Source of the DNA: Acestrorhynchus altus
Lineage: Eukaryota; Chordata; Actinopteri; Characiformes; Acestrorhynchidae
DNA length: 64,000 nucleotides
NCBI GenBank assembly: GCA_034509495.1
Contig: CM067514.1
Coordinates: 5,022,269 to 5,086,268, forward strand
Direction: 5' to 3'
In this document: positions 30,936-43,400 of the stretch, piece after piece
Numbering within the stretch: the stretch's first letter is position 1
Layout: the number at the start of each line of letters is the position of its first letter
Notes under the pieces: model-generated
Databases searched by the model: none
Told to the model about the DNA's origin: nothing
What the model saw: only the letters and a program-made list of their open reading frames with translations
Position numbers and translations under genes: made by a program

Positions 30936-32079
30936 TTTAGGGCCAGTTTGCACACAGTATTAACATGCATTTTCATTGTAACCAGGTGAGATTTGATTTA
31001 ACTTTCTTGCAGAGCTGCAATAAACCACTATTTTGATAATTGAATAATCAATTTCTGGCTTATGAATTGACCAATTAACATTTATGTAGCTATTAAACTT
31101 TAAATTTACTAACTAACACTGAAGGCAATAAAGATAAGCTTATTCAAATCACTGTTTAATGAACTTTCGTGCTTATATTTACGATTAATAACAACATATA
31201 ACTATTATATTTCCTTACATGACAAATGTGAGAGATGTTTAAGTGTTACTGCTATGTTTGTATTTCTGATTTTTATTTGTCTGTTTGTAATGAAGTGGCT
31301 CTATGGGGCACTTGCCCCTTTCATGCACCTTGTTTTTGGCCTTTCAGTATGTAATGTTCGGTGGATGACTCACCTGAAAATTGCTCCTTTTAACGTCCTT
31401 TTAGCCCATATCCATATAAGACCCCCACGTCTCACACTAACAGAACTGTCTATCATTTTTCTCCACACGCTCCATTCCCGTCACGGAAGCTGCTCAGTCT
31501 GTATGTTTTCACTGCAGCTCTGCAGTCAGACTTATTACTGAAAACAGTAACAGCAGCAATAAAACTGATTCCACACTGTTATTGGTCAAATTGAACAATG
31601 ACGTGGTTCACTTGCATCAATTTTATCCAAACGTTCCAAGTTAGTGTAAGAAACACGTTATGTCACCAACTAATCGACTATTAAATTCGCTGAAGTCTAA
31701 TTTGGGTCTTGATTTTAGTCGACATATTTGTTTATTAGTCGATTCGTTTGTTGCACCTCTGCTTTTTTGCTGTTTTACAGTCTGTAAACAATGTTTTTTA
31801 AATCAAAATAATCCTGGTCTGGGAGACTGTGAGCAGTTTTTCCACATTCTCATCATGGCTCTATCAGAAAATGCAGAGCACTATTTAAACTGCTGTGATA
31901 CTGCGAGCCTATCCCAGTAAATAAGCAGTGGCATGACCACAGCAAGGGACATTCAGAGAGCATGAGAGAGAAGCCAACATCCACAGTTATAATTACTTGT
32001 ATTAACATTTTTTCAACACATGCATTTCATCTTGCCTGATCAAATCTGATCACAGAAAACACATTCCATTTACACTTGT

Positions 32080-32300
32080 CCAAATGTGGACTTTTTATAT
32101 GCTCAAGTGAAATCCGAACATCTGACTGTAATCCAATTACGCTGCATTTTGGTTTACATCTGTCTTTTTATGTGGACAAGTGAAATCTGAACATGATCCG
32201 GTCGTAATCCAATCACACTGCATTTAGGGAATGTTTACATCTGTCTTTTTATGTGGACAAGTGAAATCCGAATGTTATCCAATCACCAAAAACACATGTT
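32080..32300. repeat. 81-bp tandem repeat, about 2.7 units
   Basis: The segment TTTTTATGTGGACAAGTGAA then ATCCGAACATGATCC and TAATCCAATCACACTGCATT recurs at about 81-bp spacing. Confidence 0.75.
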
Positions 32301-32569
32301 AATCCGAATCCAGCACTCGCTTCAGAGCCGAAAACACCCACAGGTGTTTCTGTCCATGCTTCCACTGGGAGAATACAACTCAAACTGTGGTTCTCAAAGA
32401 ATGATGAGCAGATCAAGAATCTCTTACTGAGAAACAAACAAGGAACTCAGCTGATCATGCCTGAAAGAATGGACTGACCACCCCAGAGTCTAGACCTCCA
32501 CATCGCTGGGTGTGTTTATGGTGGTGAGAAACTGAAAGAATCTTCTGGTTAAATATGCCTTTTCTCACC

Positions 32570-32750
32570 AGCCGCTCAGAGTCATCGTGGGTCCGGAGCC
32601 TACCTGGAATCACTGGGTGCAGGGCAGGAGTACCCCAGGACAGGGTGGCTGTCTGATGCAGAATGGCCACATTCTTGAGGTGCCCAAAGGTAGCCCATGC
32701 TGAGACAGTGACCGGATTGGGCATTGAACCCACAACCTTAGGCCCCAGAA
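32570..32750 (-). mobile_element. SINE-like fragment
   Basis: GGAGCCTACCTGGAATCACT and GGGCATTGAACCCACAACCT resemble the minus orientation of a fish tRNA-derived SINE. Confidence 0.45.
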
Positions 32751-33324
32751 CTAAATTCATAGTAGTTACTGAATATTAAATAATGTAAAAATAAATAAAT
32801 AAATAAATAAACAGGAGACCAAACCTCACCAACTGTCACACTATCAGGAATCACCACGGATCACAAGCAATTAAACCTTTAACCTTTCCAGCCCGTACAG
32901 GCCTCTCCATATTACACTGGCATGAAACAAAGCAAACTCCAGCTTATCCGACACATCCTCTTCCATCCTTTCAGAAATCCTAATCATATTCCTAAATCAG
33001 CCTTACCATGGACAGGGATCAATGTTTAGAGCGGGATGAAGATCCTTAAGGTTGCTGCTGAAGGCTACACAGAACCTCACTTCCTGCTCTAAGAGATTCA
33101 GGGTAAATAAAGCCAGACTTGTGTTTTTGTCAATGATTAACGGTGGACACTCACCTCGCCCAGATGCTGTGTATGACGTCCTCAGTAAAATCATCAGCAC
33201 ACGTCCGCCACACAGTGACTCTGATAGGACAAATACTGTAGAGTACAGCTACTGTCCAATAACGTCCCAGAATGGATACACTATTGGGCTGTAAAGTTTT
33301 AGTGCAGAGAGTACATTGTTACGG

Positions 33325-33480
33325 TGCAGAGAAGACTACACTGTATGTCCAAATGTTTGTGGACAATCATTAAATTACAAGCTTATTATTAAGTCTAATT
33401 CCTGTAGAGAAGCCAATAGAATAGGACTTTCAGGAGCAGGGAAACATACATGAACCTATTGGCACCATGCCTTATGTGAG
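33325..33480. mobile_element. MITE fragment (terminus of the 44288-44670 family)
   Basis: CACTGTATGTCCAAATGTTT followed by GTGGACAATCATT is the terminal sequence of the MITE at 44288-44670 in the opposite orientation. Only one end is present. Confidence 0.55.
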
Positions 33481-34241
33481 GTGTTAAGTCCTATCCAGAC
33501 CTGAAATGCTATTGAGAACCGTTTAATTTTAACAGGGGGTTTGTTTAAACTGGCAAAACATTTATAGCCTCTAGCATTATAAACATCACACATGATCACA
33601 GTAAGCCAATCAGATCTGCGCATTATGATGAGTGCTGGGATTTGAGTGAATGACACATAGAGGGCAGATCTCTGGAGAACATGGTCCCATCATCCCATGG
33701 TCGACAAAAATCAAAGGACGAACAAGGGATGAAAAAAAGCTCTTTAAGGAGACTTTAAGGAAACAGAAATATTAAAAATGAGGAGATCGATCACTGGTGA
33801 AAATATGAATGGGAGTTCTTGTAATGCTTAACAGATAAAGTCCCGCCCTTCAACAAAAAGAGAAATCATTTCTGGTGATGCCAGGAATGGAATAGGGATT
33901 GTACTGTAGTTTGATTGGACATCTATTGTTGATGACATAAATTGTTGGTGTTCCTACTAGACTACTTGAATATACAGGTTATGGTTCTGAATCATAAAGC
34001 AATTGGCTTTTGGAGGTTTTACTAAATACTCCAGGTTTGGAATTTCACTTAAATTCCAGAATTCCCAGTATAATCCACTTCACAGAGACTACTGGGTTGA
34101 CTGGAATGCACCTATTATTGGGTAAATAAAAAAGACAAGCTGCATTTAAAGGCTGCTGTACCTTATCACCCATTTAATGCCACCACTGTGGTAGAAGCCC
34201 ACTGCATGTTTCAGAACATACAGTTCAATGTTCTTTGTGAC

Positions 34242-34448
34242 TGGGACCAAGTCATTGTTCAGCCACAACTGGAATGTCACAAGTTTCAGAAGATCTTTAT
34301 TTGAGCTCCCAACACCCAGACGCTGTCCTCCCAATGTTAATGTAAATGATAGCCTTTTACATGATCACTGACAGGGCAACACCTGGGTGTTAAAGATCTT
34401 CTGAAACTCATGGTATTCTAGTTGCGGTTGAACAGTGACTTGGTCCCA
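34242..34448. repeat. Long hairpin (inverted repeat)
   Basis: Left arm 34242-34319 contains TGGGACCAAGTCATTGTTCA and GTTTCAGAAGATCTTTA. The right arm 34383-34448 is its inverse, with the same order of blocks in reverse complement. By eye about 50 of 58 aligned bases pair, the left arm has a 12-base insertion, and the loop is about 63 bases. Confidence 0.85.
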
Positions 34449-35079
34449 CCCAGTCCTTTTAAGACTTAAAGGAAATGATGGTTATTCCAGGAAACTTTGA
34501 AGAAATACTGGAATATCTGGCCTTCCGCCAAAGGGAAGCAGATTACACTCTACTCAAAAGAGTCCAAGAATGAAAGAGCAGTGTTCTTAAAATCATTGCA
34601 CTGTATCAACTCAAGACAATCAGGCTTTAGATACATATTATTTGCAGTTCAGATACTACAATGCAATGCCATAGGAACGTCTTCCTTTACACACAGGATA
34701 ATACAATTGTGAATAACACTATTATATATTGGGAATGTACAGTGAAGGTGTGTTCAAATGAAGACTAACAGTTCGTACAGGATTATCTCTCTAAGTAATA
34801 AATTAATTAAAAGAATGCAAATGCACCAACTCTGGGTGGAAAAGTCTTTTGAGAAAAAAGGAGTTGAATGTCACATCCCACCCAAATAAAAAAAATTCCA
34901 TTCACAGATCCATTCGGAATTGATCATGCAGGTGAAATGAGATGAACACTGAAAATGACCTAACCTGAGATGAGCTTTCAAATCAAAGTGTGCGAGAGAT
35001 CCTTTGCCTTAATGAAAACAAATAGCGTATAAACATTTACCAGCAACAAACAGCAGCCTATCTCACGCTTCATACTTCT

Positions 35080-35410
35080 AAAAATAAAGGTGCTTCAACG
35101 GGTTCTGTGAGTGACGCCAAAGAAGAACTTTGTTCTCTGGAATGATCGCGCTCCATGCAGTACTTTTGGGACAAGTTTGGGAGATGGGGATGAGGTGGGG
35201 TGATGATCGTTTAACATCCTGACCTCACGAACACTCTGGTCACTGAATGCAATCAAATCCTCACAGCAATGTGCCAAAATCTATTTGAAAGCTTTCCCTG
35301 GACAGTAGAGACAGTTATTCCAACAAAAGCAGGATCAACTCTTTAATACCCTTGATTTCAAAAGAAACAAAGGACAGTCTGGTGTCCCAATACTTTTTCC
35401 CATAAACTAT
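35080..35410. mobile_element. MITE copy related to 44288-44670
   Basis: It shares internal wording with that element, for example CAGTTATTCCAACAAAAGCA versus the inverse of TGCTTTTGTTGGAGTAACTG, and ends GTCCCAATACTTTTTCCCAT. Confidence 0.55.
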
Positions 35411-35999
35411 CTCATGAGATTATTTACTGTAAAATATATACAATATATGTATTTTTTAATCCAGTCCACATATTGAATATATCTTGAGTTTGTTGTAAAA
35501 ATTATGTTCTGGGATGGATTTACTTATTGATAAGCATTATTCTTTGATTACATCATTTTAATAATTCTTCAAACAAAATTATTTTGATTATTTTCTTAAA
35601 TAAGTAAAATTATTTGAAAAAAGAATAAGAACAATTGCTGGCTGAAAACAAACATAACCCCTTGTCCACAAGTTAACAGAGTCCCCTGGGTTCTTATAGA
35701 AGTATCTGTGCCATGCTTTGGTCAAAAGAGCATAACGACCAAGCACCGCAGCACTGGGCAAGATAGAAGGATTGAGTGCCCTCACCCCACCCGAAACCAT
35801 CTCAGGGTAATTATCACGTGTCCCTATTTGCACTAGTTAGCTAATGTTTACTTCTCCTTGAGTTCACTCGTTCTCTCGGCCTTTCGATCCTTAGGTTTGC
35901 AGCTACTGAAATCAGAATTGAAATACAAGTACATAGCACTGCTGTCTTCAGTCAAATCTTGTAATGTTGTTACAACAACCTGAAATGAGACATATTAGA

Positions 36000-36560
36000 C
36001 CATGTTCACACCTTACATGTTGCATTAACACCTGACCTGGGTGACCCGAATGGGATCCGATGATTCTAAAAGCACATTGTAATCCAATCACTTGAAGTAC
36101 ATTCAGAGGTGGTCAGAGACGCATATGACCACATTATTAGTGTGAAAACCAAAGAAACTCAGTGTGTCCCTGACAGCAAAGTATCGCCCACACGAACTGC
36201 CTCACTGACCCTGACTGATGGAAAATGCATAACGGTGGTGAGCCTATACTGTCCACCATCCACATGTAGCTGAGCATGCTACAATAACAAATCTACTAAT
36301 GGATAAATGTGATCATCGTGGCTGGTGGAAAAGTGAAACTAGGCCTAGGCCTAATCTCAATTGAATTAATTACTATGCACCACGCCCCTTCTCCAGCATA
36401 AATTATGTGTGAAATCTGATCACAAGCGGCTGCAGGAGAAAATATCAGGTGATGATGGCTATTTGTTTTGGCAAACATTTGTGATTGGATCTAGGGTGCA
36501 TGTTAATGTCAGGTGGACTCATATTCAGACTACATTTCAGATGCATTCAATGCATAAATC
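36000..36560. repeat. Degenerate interspersed repeat
   Basis: CACATTGTAATCCAATCACTT and GTGATTGGATCTAGGGTGCA are inverted relatives of the 81-bp repeat wording at 32080-32300. Boundaries are uncertain. Confidence 0.3.
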
Positions 36561-37207
36561 TTCTTTTTTTCATTTGTACAAATATGTTTTCTTATTTAAA
36601 AGAATTTCTCTAGAGAACAGACAAATCATTTTGCATAATTTCCAGGACTCCAAGATTCAAAACAAGTAAAACGTTAAGAAATAAGTGTAATAATCACATT
36701 AAAGTCTCAAAATGAGACGTTTTAGATTTTCTGACCAGTTGTAAGATATTTTCACTTCTCTTTGGTCAGTTCTTTCGATGTATAACTGCACTGAATACTG
36801 ATTTACCAAAAACATCATACACTTTCATCATACACTGCTACTGTGATCCAGGGAAATCCAAGGTCTTATCCACATCCAGGAAACTCCCAAAGGAATGGTT
36901 TGCAAAGTGGCAGCTACATGTTGCATTAACGATTTAACTTTCCAACCACAGAAGCAGTTTCCTCCAACCACACACAGTTTGTTGGATCAAGTAAAGCCCT
37001 AGCGTTTGAGGTGGGTCAGGATGCTCACAGCACATCATAAAACATCAGCGATTTGTTAGAGAGCTAATTTGCATATTGCAGCCTTCTGTGATCAGTACTG
37101 CAAAGGCCAATATTACAACAACCATTAACAAACGATTCATATTGTACAGCCTATCAGCTCCTGTGATCTGCCGCCTCCAAGTTCACATTAAGCCAGTGTT
37201 CCAGAGT

Positions 37208-37480
37208 TCAGTAGCGCAGTCGCTGTTCCAGAGGCAGGCTGTCCTTCAGACACTTGAGCTGCTCCTCTCCCAGCTTAATCCTGTCTTCAAGCTTACGCTG
37301 TTCAATGATGAGGGCCGACTTCATCTTCACAAAGTGCTGGTAGTCCGCCAGGTGCTCTTCGCTCAGGTGGTTGGCCAGGATGTCGTAGACCAGACGCTCC
37401 CTCCGGTCCAGGTTCTCCTTCAGCTCTTTGGCATCTTCATGTTGGCGAATCAGCAGCTTCCGTTTCTCCACAAGGGTGTG
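37208..37480 (-). CDS. shroom2: shroom2 last exon: ASD2 C-terminus and stop
   Basis: Ninety codons plus [23 protein letters not shown], then [20 protein letters not shown] and [19 protein letters not shown]. The acceptor is CTGCAG. The ending a few residues after LKDSL matches the family length. Confidence 0.96.
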   Translation of the reverse strand, partial: HTLVEKRKLLIRQHEDAKELKENLDRRERLVYDILANHLSEEHLADYQHFVKMKSALIIEQRKLEDRIKLGEEQLKCLKDSLPLEQRLRY

Positions 37481-40400
37481 CTGCAGGGGGAGAGACAGAC
37501 AACTGCTTAGAAACAACAAGAACAGAGGAACAAGTGGCCATTTCTTACATAGCTTCATCCTCAGATGCTCCACCCACACGTATACCCGTATACAGGTGTC
37601 TACTGTATGCCATGCTGTGGCTTACATGTGCATTCACGTTCACCAAGACATGTTTGGTGTCTGAAGTTTGCTTGCTATTTCTTTCAAAAAGTGCTAACAA
37701 CAAATAACTTATCTCCCACCTCTAGCTATTTGCATCACCGTCACTCCCCTTTCCTGGTTTATTTTCTACCTAATAGACCTAATAGATTTCACTTTGTTGC
37801 TCTAGGTAGGCTCAATTCCTCCCCTAGTGCCTTCATGCAAGGTGTTCCCAAGGGCTTAGTCCTAGGCTCCCTTCTGTTCATCATTTTCATGCTACCCCTT
37901 GGTCAGGTCATTTGCAGCCATGGTCTCAATTTCCATTGTTATGCCGACAACACCCGACAACCCCTTAAACACTGGCTTCACAGTCATTTCAGGTAGAATG
38001 AACTGTTTGGTCAAATGAGGCTCCTAGCTCTTTCCATCATACATCATACCTTCTCCTCAGCAGATGCGCCCTCCTCCAGGTTGTTGAGGGCATTCTCCAC
38101 ACGTGCTAGCCTGCCTGACAAGGATAGCAGTAGGCTGACCACTTTATCCAGATCGCCAACGAACATGCGGAACTTATCCAGCTCGTTAGGTTTACATACA
38201 GCCTGCACCGTGGCCTCCACCTCCTCACCAAGGGCATTGTTGTCTTGCATGTCCTCCTGTAGACTCTCTCTGGCCTCACGCAACACTTGTAGCTTCTTGC
38301 TCAGGCTGTCGATCAGCTCTTGCTGTTAGGAGAGATTTGAACGATGCAGATGGGTTGCATTAGGAATATGGGCCAGTTTAGTACAGGGACAAGAGGACAT
38401 TCTTAGCGCAGGTGTTACTAAAACACTCAAACACAGACCTAAAATACCACAACATGGAACTACTCTGCTAACAACATGCATGGTTACATTCACGCTACCA
38501 GCCTCATTATTCAGTGGAGATGTTCTGACATGTGTCGGCCTGTAATGTGAATGAATCTGGCACATATTCACACCTTCATTCATTTATATACATTCCTATA
38601 AATGAGGAAACCGGTGACCGGATCAAATGATGGGGTGCTAACAATGTTCAACATGATGTTTGTTGACGGATAAAGTCCCGCCCATCAACAAAAATTATCT
38701 TGTTGGTTCCACCATGCGACATGCATGAGGGGAAACCACACCTTGGAATGGAGATCCGTGCAATCGCTTTGTCCAGAACAAGCTGAAAACTGTATTTTTT
38801 GGGTTATTGGGCCAGACACTACAAACTAAAGCTGTACCTTTTTGTTGGACAGGTCAAAGTCCAGTTCATCTTCAGAGTCCTGTTCCTTCATCTGTTCCTG
38901 CATGTCCTTCATCTTAATCAGCAGCTCAGCTTTGGGTGCTGATGTGCTGTAATAGGAGGAACTAGTGACCAGAGAGACCGGAGCGGCGATACTTTCATCC
39001 ACTCTTCTGCAAATCAGAGACACATTCGAGTCATCGATAACAGTTTCACATTTAAGGCACGTATAACCAATTTACATTACGCAGAACTAAAAACAGAACA
39101 CGGAAGTCAAGGAAAGAACGTCTGCTATGAGTGAAGAGAGGCTGAAAAGTTCAACTGGAACTGCAGTTATGTACTTCATTACCATACAGTGCTGCACCAG
39201 CAGAGGACAGTGTTGGAAAAGCGTTCCTTGTGAATTCACAAAAAAACAATAGGCTTTACTCACATGAGACTGAAGTTGTCACGGTTTAAAACCCTGTTTA
39301 ACTTTATATAAAAAAATCTAGTGATTTTAAAATAATCTCACATGGAAAAATACAGGTGTTACTGCTGAGCTTTACTGAGATTTGTGAACATTCCTTTTCG
39401 AAATGGAACATCAAGACACCACTTAAAATGCAAAAACAAACAAAAAAGTTGGGTAGGCTTTATTTCAAGGCTTTCCAATCACCTCCCTGCAATGGTCATT
39501 TTGACCTTTAAGGACAAACACAATCATCAAAGAACCCTCTTCTTAAACTCTTCTTAAACTGTGCTTCTTAAACTCAAAATCAACAGCAGACACTATTTAT
39601 ATATAGACATAATTGTCAAAAATAGTTGCACTTGTCACTTGGATTGCAATGCTATTCAGAAGGAAGCGAAAGGAACGATTGATATCACAACATCCTAGAC
39701 ATCTCAGAATGGAGTTGTAGAGGTTCCTACTGTGGTCCTGTAAAAATCTCGTGCAGCTTGAATTTTCTAAAGCATCATATGAAATTGGACCCCACACCAT
39801 AACATCAGGCCTTCTGGACACTACATTGGTCATCTCCACCAAGACAAAAGCAGGACTTGTCACTGAAGATGACCTGGTGCCATTCTGAGTCTGGCATGAC
39901 ACCACTGCAGTCTTTGGTGACACTGCATTGTTTTAAGGGCAGTCCTTATATCCGTCTGTGTGCATGTAGTCCTGCATCAGTCCTGCCAATGGTCCTGCCA
40001 CGAACAGGAATGTCATGGAGTGCCTACAGTCATGGCTGTTGGGTCACTCTGTTTGTGACATGGCAGTTTGGTCAGCACATTCACCTCCCAGTGCTGGAGT
40101 CTTGGGTTCAAGGCCCTATCTGGGTGGAGTTTCCATGTTTCCATGTACTCCTGCTGTCTGTGTGGGTTTCCTGGAGATCAGGTTAAGTGGCTACTCTAAA
40201 TTGTCCTGGTGGGTGAATGAGTGTGTACCTACAGTATGTGAGTGAATGTACTGTATGTCTGTATGCCCAGGTATGGATTGGCACTCCAGTCCTCTAGTCC
40301 TCCAGTCCTCCAGGTGTAACTAGCTAACTGCACATGACAGACAATCTGTCTCTCCTCTCCATGATTTGTGTCGCTCTCTCAGATGCTTCAATGTGCTATA

Positions 40401-43400
40401 GTAATACCCACATGATCTGTATGAATGGTCAGATCTGTTGTAGTGAGACGAGGTGGACCTACTCAATATTAGGCAGGTGGGACTAATGTGTGTATATGAG
40501 TGTATATAACTTTACAACTGGTGGTGGTCTCTCAATTTTTGGATTTCTCTGTTCTCTTTCTTAAAAAAAAGTTTTGTGTGTTATAAACTGTTTATTTTTA
40601 TAAACTAGATGCCAAACATTTCAGTTTAGAAATAGGGTTATTTTGGGATAAACAAGAAGTTATGTTAAATGATAAATTTATATACTGTTATTTTTTACTT
40701 TTTACACTTGAGATCACCAGATCAAAAATAATGAATACCAATAATTATTTGAAACCAGTAAATGTGCATTAGAATCACTTCATACATGTGCAACCAAAGA
40801 TGATTTTATATTATTCCAAATTCTGAATGGTAATATTTTGGGCCCAGTTTCCCAAAAGCACCTTAGCACTAAGAATGTCTTAAGAGGGAGAGGGAGTGTT
40901 CAGTCTGATTGTCGCACAACCATCTAAGAAACATCTTTGTGCTAAGAAGCTTTTTGGGAAACCCACCCCTAAATGGTAATCCCTCTGTTTCATATATCTG
41001 CACCCAAACAGCTCACCTCTCCTGTGTAGTCTTAGGGGATGCCTGCTTTGGCCCACTCTTTCTCCTTTGCTGTGCCCCCTCCAGAATGTGCTCCCCCTGA
41101 GGATAGATCCCTTCCATCAGATCCATGGTAGTCTTCATCTTACTCTGATCCAGAATTTCGATCAGACTCTTATCCTTCCCCATGATATCTTTAGCTAGTT
41201 CTTCTCTCTTCTCATCCTCCTCAGAGTGGCCAGAAGCAACTGCAGTTGGCCACACTGTCTCTGTGTCCTCCAACGTGGAGCCAACAATAGTTTGGACCTC
41301 TGAGGCACTGGAATCAGTGTCTTTATGCGGCCCCTGGTAAGTGTTGTCATGGGACAGGGAGCTGCAGAGTTCTGGAGAGCATGGTCGGCATAGCTGGTGG
41401 TTAGCCATCCCGTCGGGGCTTCTGAGCACCTCCCTTTGTGCCAAAATATGCCTGTTTTCTGTCTCAGAGTTACTCTCTGCATGGACAACCAGTGAGGGGA
41501 CATTCTTCACAATGCAGCCGGGTTCTGAACTCTCCATCCTGTTATTGTATCAGGAGACAGGTCCACAGTTAGTAAAAACAGCATCACTTCATTAATGACA
41601 AACTATGCTCAAATGCTTCTTTCCATGGTTGAATGGTGCTTCTCTTTGATGGAATGCCTCTTATATATGATTCTGTAAATTATGTTTTAAAAATAGCACC
41701 AAAAACTAATGCCACTAATGTTACAAGTCAAATAACCCCTAGTAAACAGGATGTTTTTCAGTTTAGACACATAAGCTTATAGAGGTTTATTAGTGACAAG
41801 TATTAGTGAGGGGTCCATAATCATTTGAACATTAACACAATTTTGAATCATTTACAGGCCAAAACCATGATACTTCCACCACCATGTTTCGCAGATGGAG
41901 TAAAGTTTTTATGCTGGAATACAGTGTTTTCCTTTCTCATGTGCCTGGAGCGGTGGCCAGCCCTATCCGCAACGTCCAGGGAGCAGCTGGGGAGTTTAGC
42001 GCCTTGCTCAAGGGCACTTCAGTCATGCCAGTTCAGGGATTCGAACCAGTGACCTTCCACAAGGCTGGTTCCCTAACCAACAGACCACGGCTGCTCCCAC
42101 CAATTGGTTCTCATGATCAATTTTTAGGACTTTCAGCTTTAAATCGAATTCATTCTAAAGTGTTCACATACGTACAAGCACCACTGTAGACCTCTAGACC
42201 TTGAGAATTCATCCTGCTACTTCTATCATCAGTCACATCATCAGCAAACACCAGTGACTCATTTCCCTCGGCAGCCATGCTTTTCCATGCCATAACAGTG
42301 CCTCCACCATTTTTGACAGTTGATGTATCTCACTTCATATCATGAACCCTACCTTTACCATTATCTACTGATCCCATCATTCAAGGCTAAAGTCTACACT
42401 TCAAACAGATCTTGATTGCTTTGCTGAGATGGTGTACTTAAGAATGATTTAAGAAGCAAACTTTTGCCACCAAATATGTCTCAACCGGTCGATGGTGTAC
42501 TGAAGTACAACTTACACCTTACTTTGAATAGTAAATAAACACACAAAAATGAAATTTTGAGTAGTCACCTGAGATCTTCATGCTGCATGCTGGCAAGATG
42601 TTGATCAGTGAGGTTCTGGAATGAAAACTCAGAGGGCATTGTCACTTCAGTGCTCTGACGAGGAGAAATGGAACGAGGAGCTGCTGGGGGAGCCACAGCA
42701 GGGAATGTATTGTCATTTTCTGGGCTCCACTCAGGCCCTGATGCTGCAGCAGGATGTGGGTCTTTCTCCAAAGAGTGACCCAGACTTGGGAGGGCTTCCA
42801 GAGAGCTTGATGGGCATGTGGTTTCCGGCTGTGTGGATACATCCTCTCTGGGATGGGCAGGCTTTTGTGGTGCAGGGCCCGTGTTGCTGGGAGGAAGTAG
42901 TTGCTCAAGCACAGGGTCTTGCAGATGGAGGTGATGAGAGTAAGGAGGTAGCAGACTGGACGCTTTGGTGGTGTGGGTGGTGTGGAGGGGTGCCGACATG
43001 TCTTTGTGTTCAGGATCACTTCCTGAGCTTACATCCGGAGGCTCGGAAATGCTGAGCTGGCAGTGTCCTCTCTCAGACGTGCTAGGAAAACAATAGAAAT
43101 TAATATAAATACACTGCTTCTATTGACTCAAATGGTACACCTTTCATTGGATAACTTTCATCTCTAGCTTTCATTTTTTACTAACCAATCAGCTACGATA
43201 TTTTGCCCACTTCCATGTTTCTACACTCACTGTCCATATTATCAGATTATTGACCATACAGGAACATTTTACGGAACGCTGTAAGGTTTATTAGCCTCTC
43301 CAATAGCCAGGACCCACAGTACCACCACAGAGCAGAGTATTTTGTGGGTCTGTCCTGTGAGCAGCGTCCTGTGAGCACTGATGAAGAACTAGAGGATGAC

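Larger units (their letters stand above)
30286..37207. other. Intergenic, cldn34 to shroom2
   Basis: No gene was recognised. It holds a possible Tc1-like fragment (30700-30935), an 81-bp tandem repeat (32080-32300), a SINE fragment (32570-32750), MITE fragments (33325-33480, 35080-35410) and a long hairpin (34242-34448). A pyrimidine tract ending CTAAG on the minus strand near 30508 could precede a cldn34 5' untranslated exon. Confidence 0.6.
39007..41016. other. shroom2: shroom2 intron with Tc1 remnant and SINE
   Basis: Contains a family A Tc1 copy (39605-40060), a SINE (40062-40310) and a palindromic repeat (40840-40967); the rest is AT-rich. Confidence 0.7.
41539..42568. other. shroom2: shroom2 intron with nested SINE and Tc1 fragment
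   Basis: A family C Tc1 fragment (about 41830-42195) is interrupted by a complete SINE head and body (41935-42100). No coding sequence. Confidence 0.7.

Noticed and set aside
37565..37996. 143-codon plus-strand frame as a host gene
   Set aside because: It reads as a LINE reverse-transcriptase fragment with a mutated YADD box.
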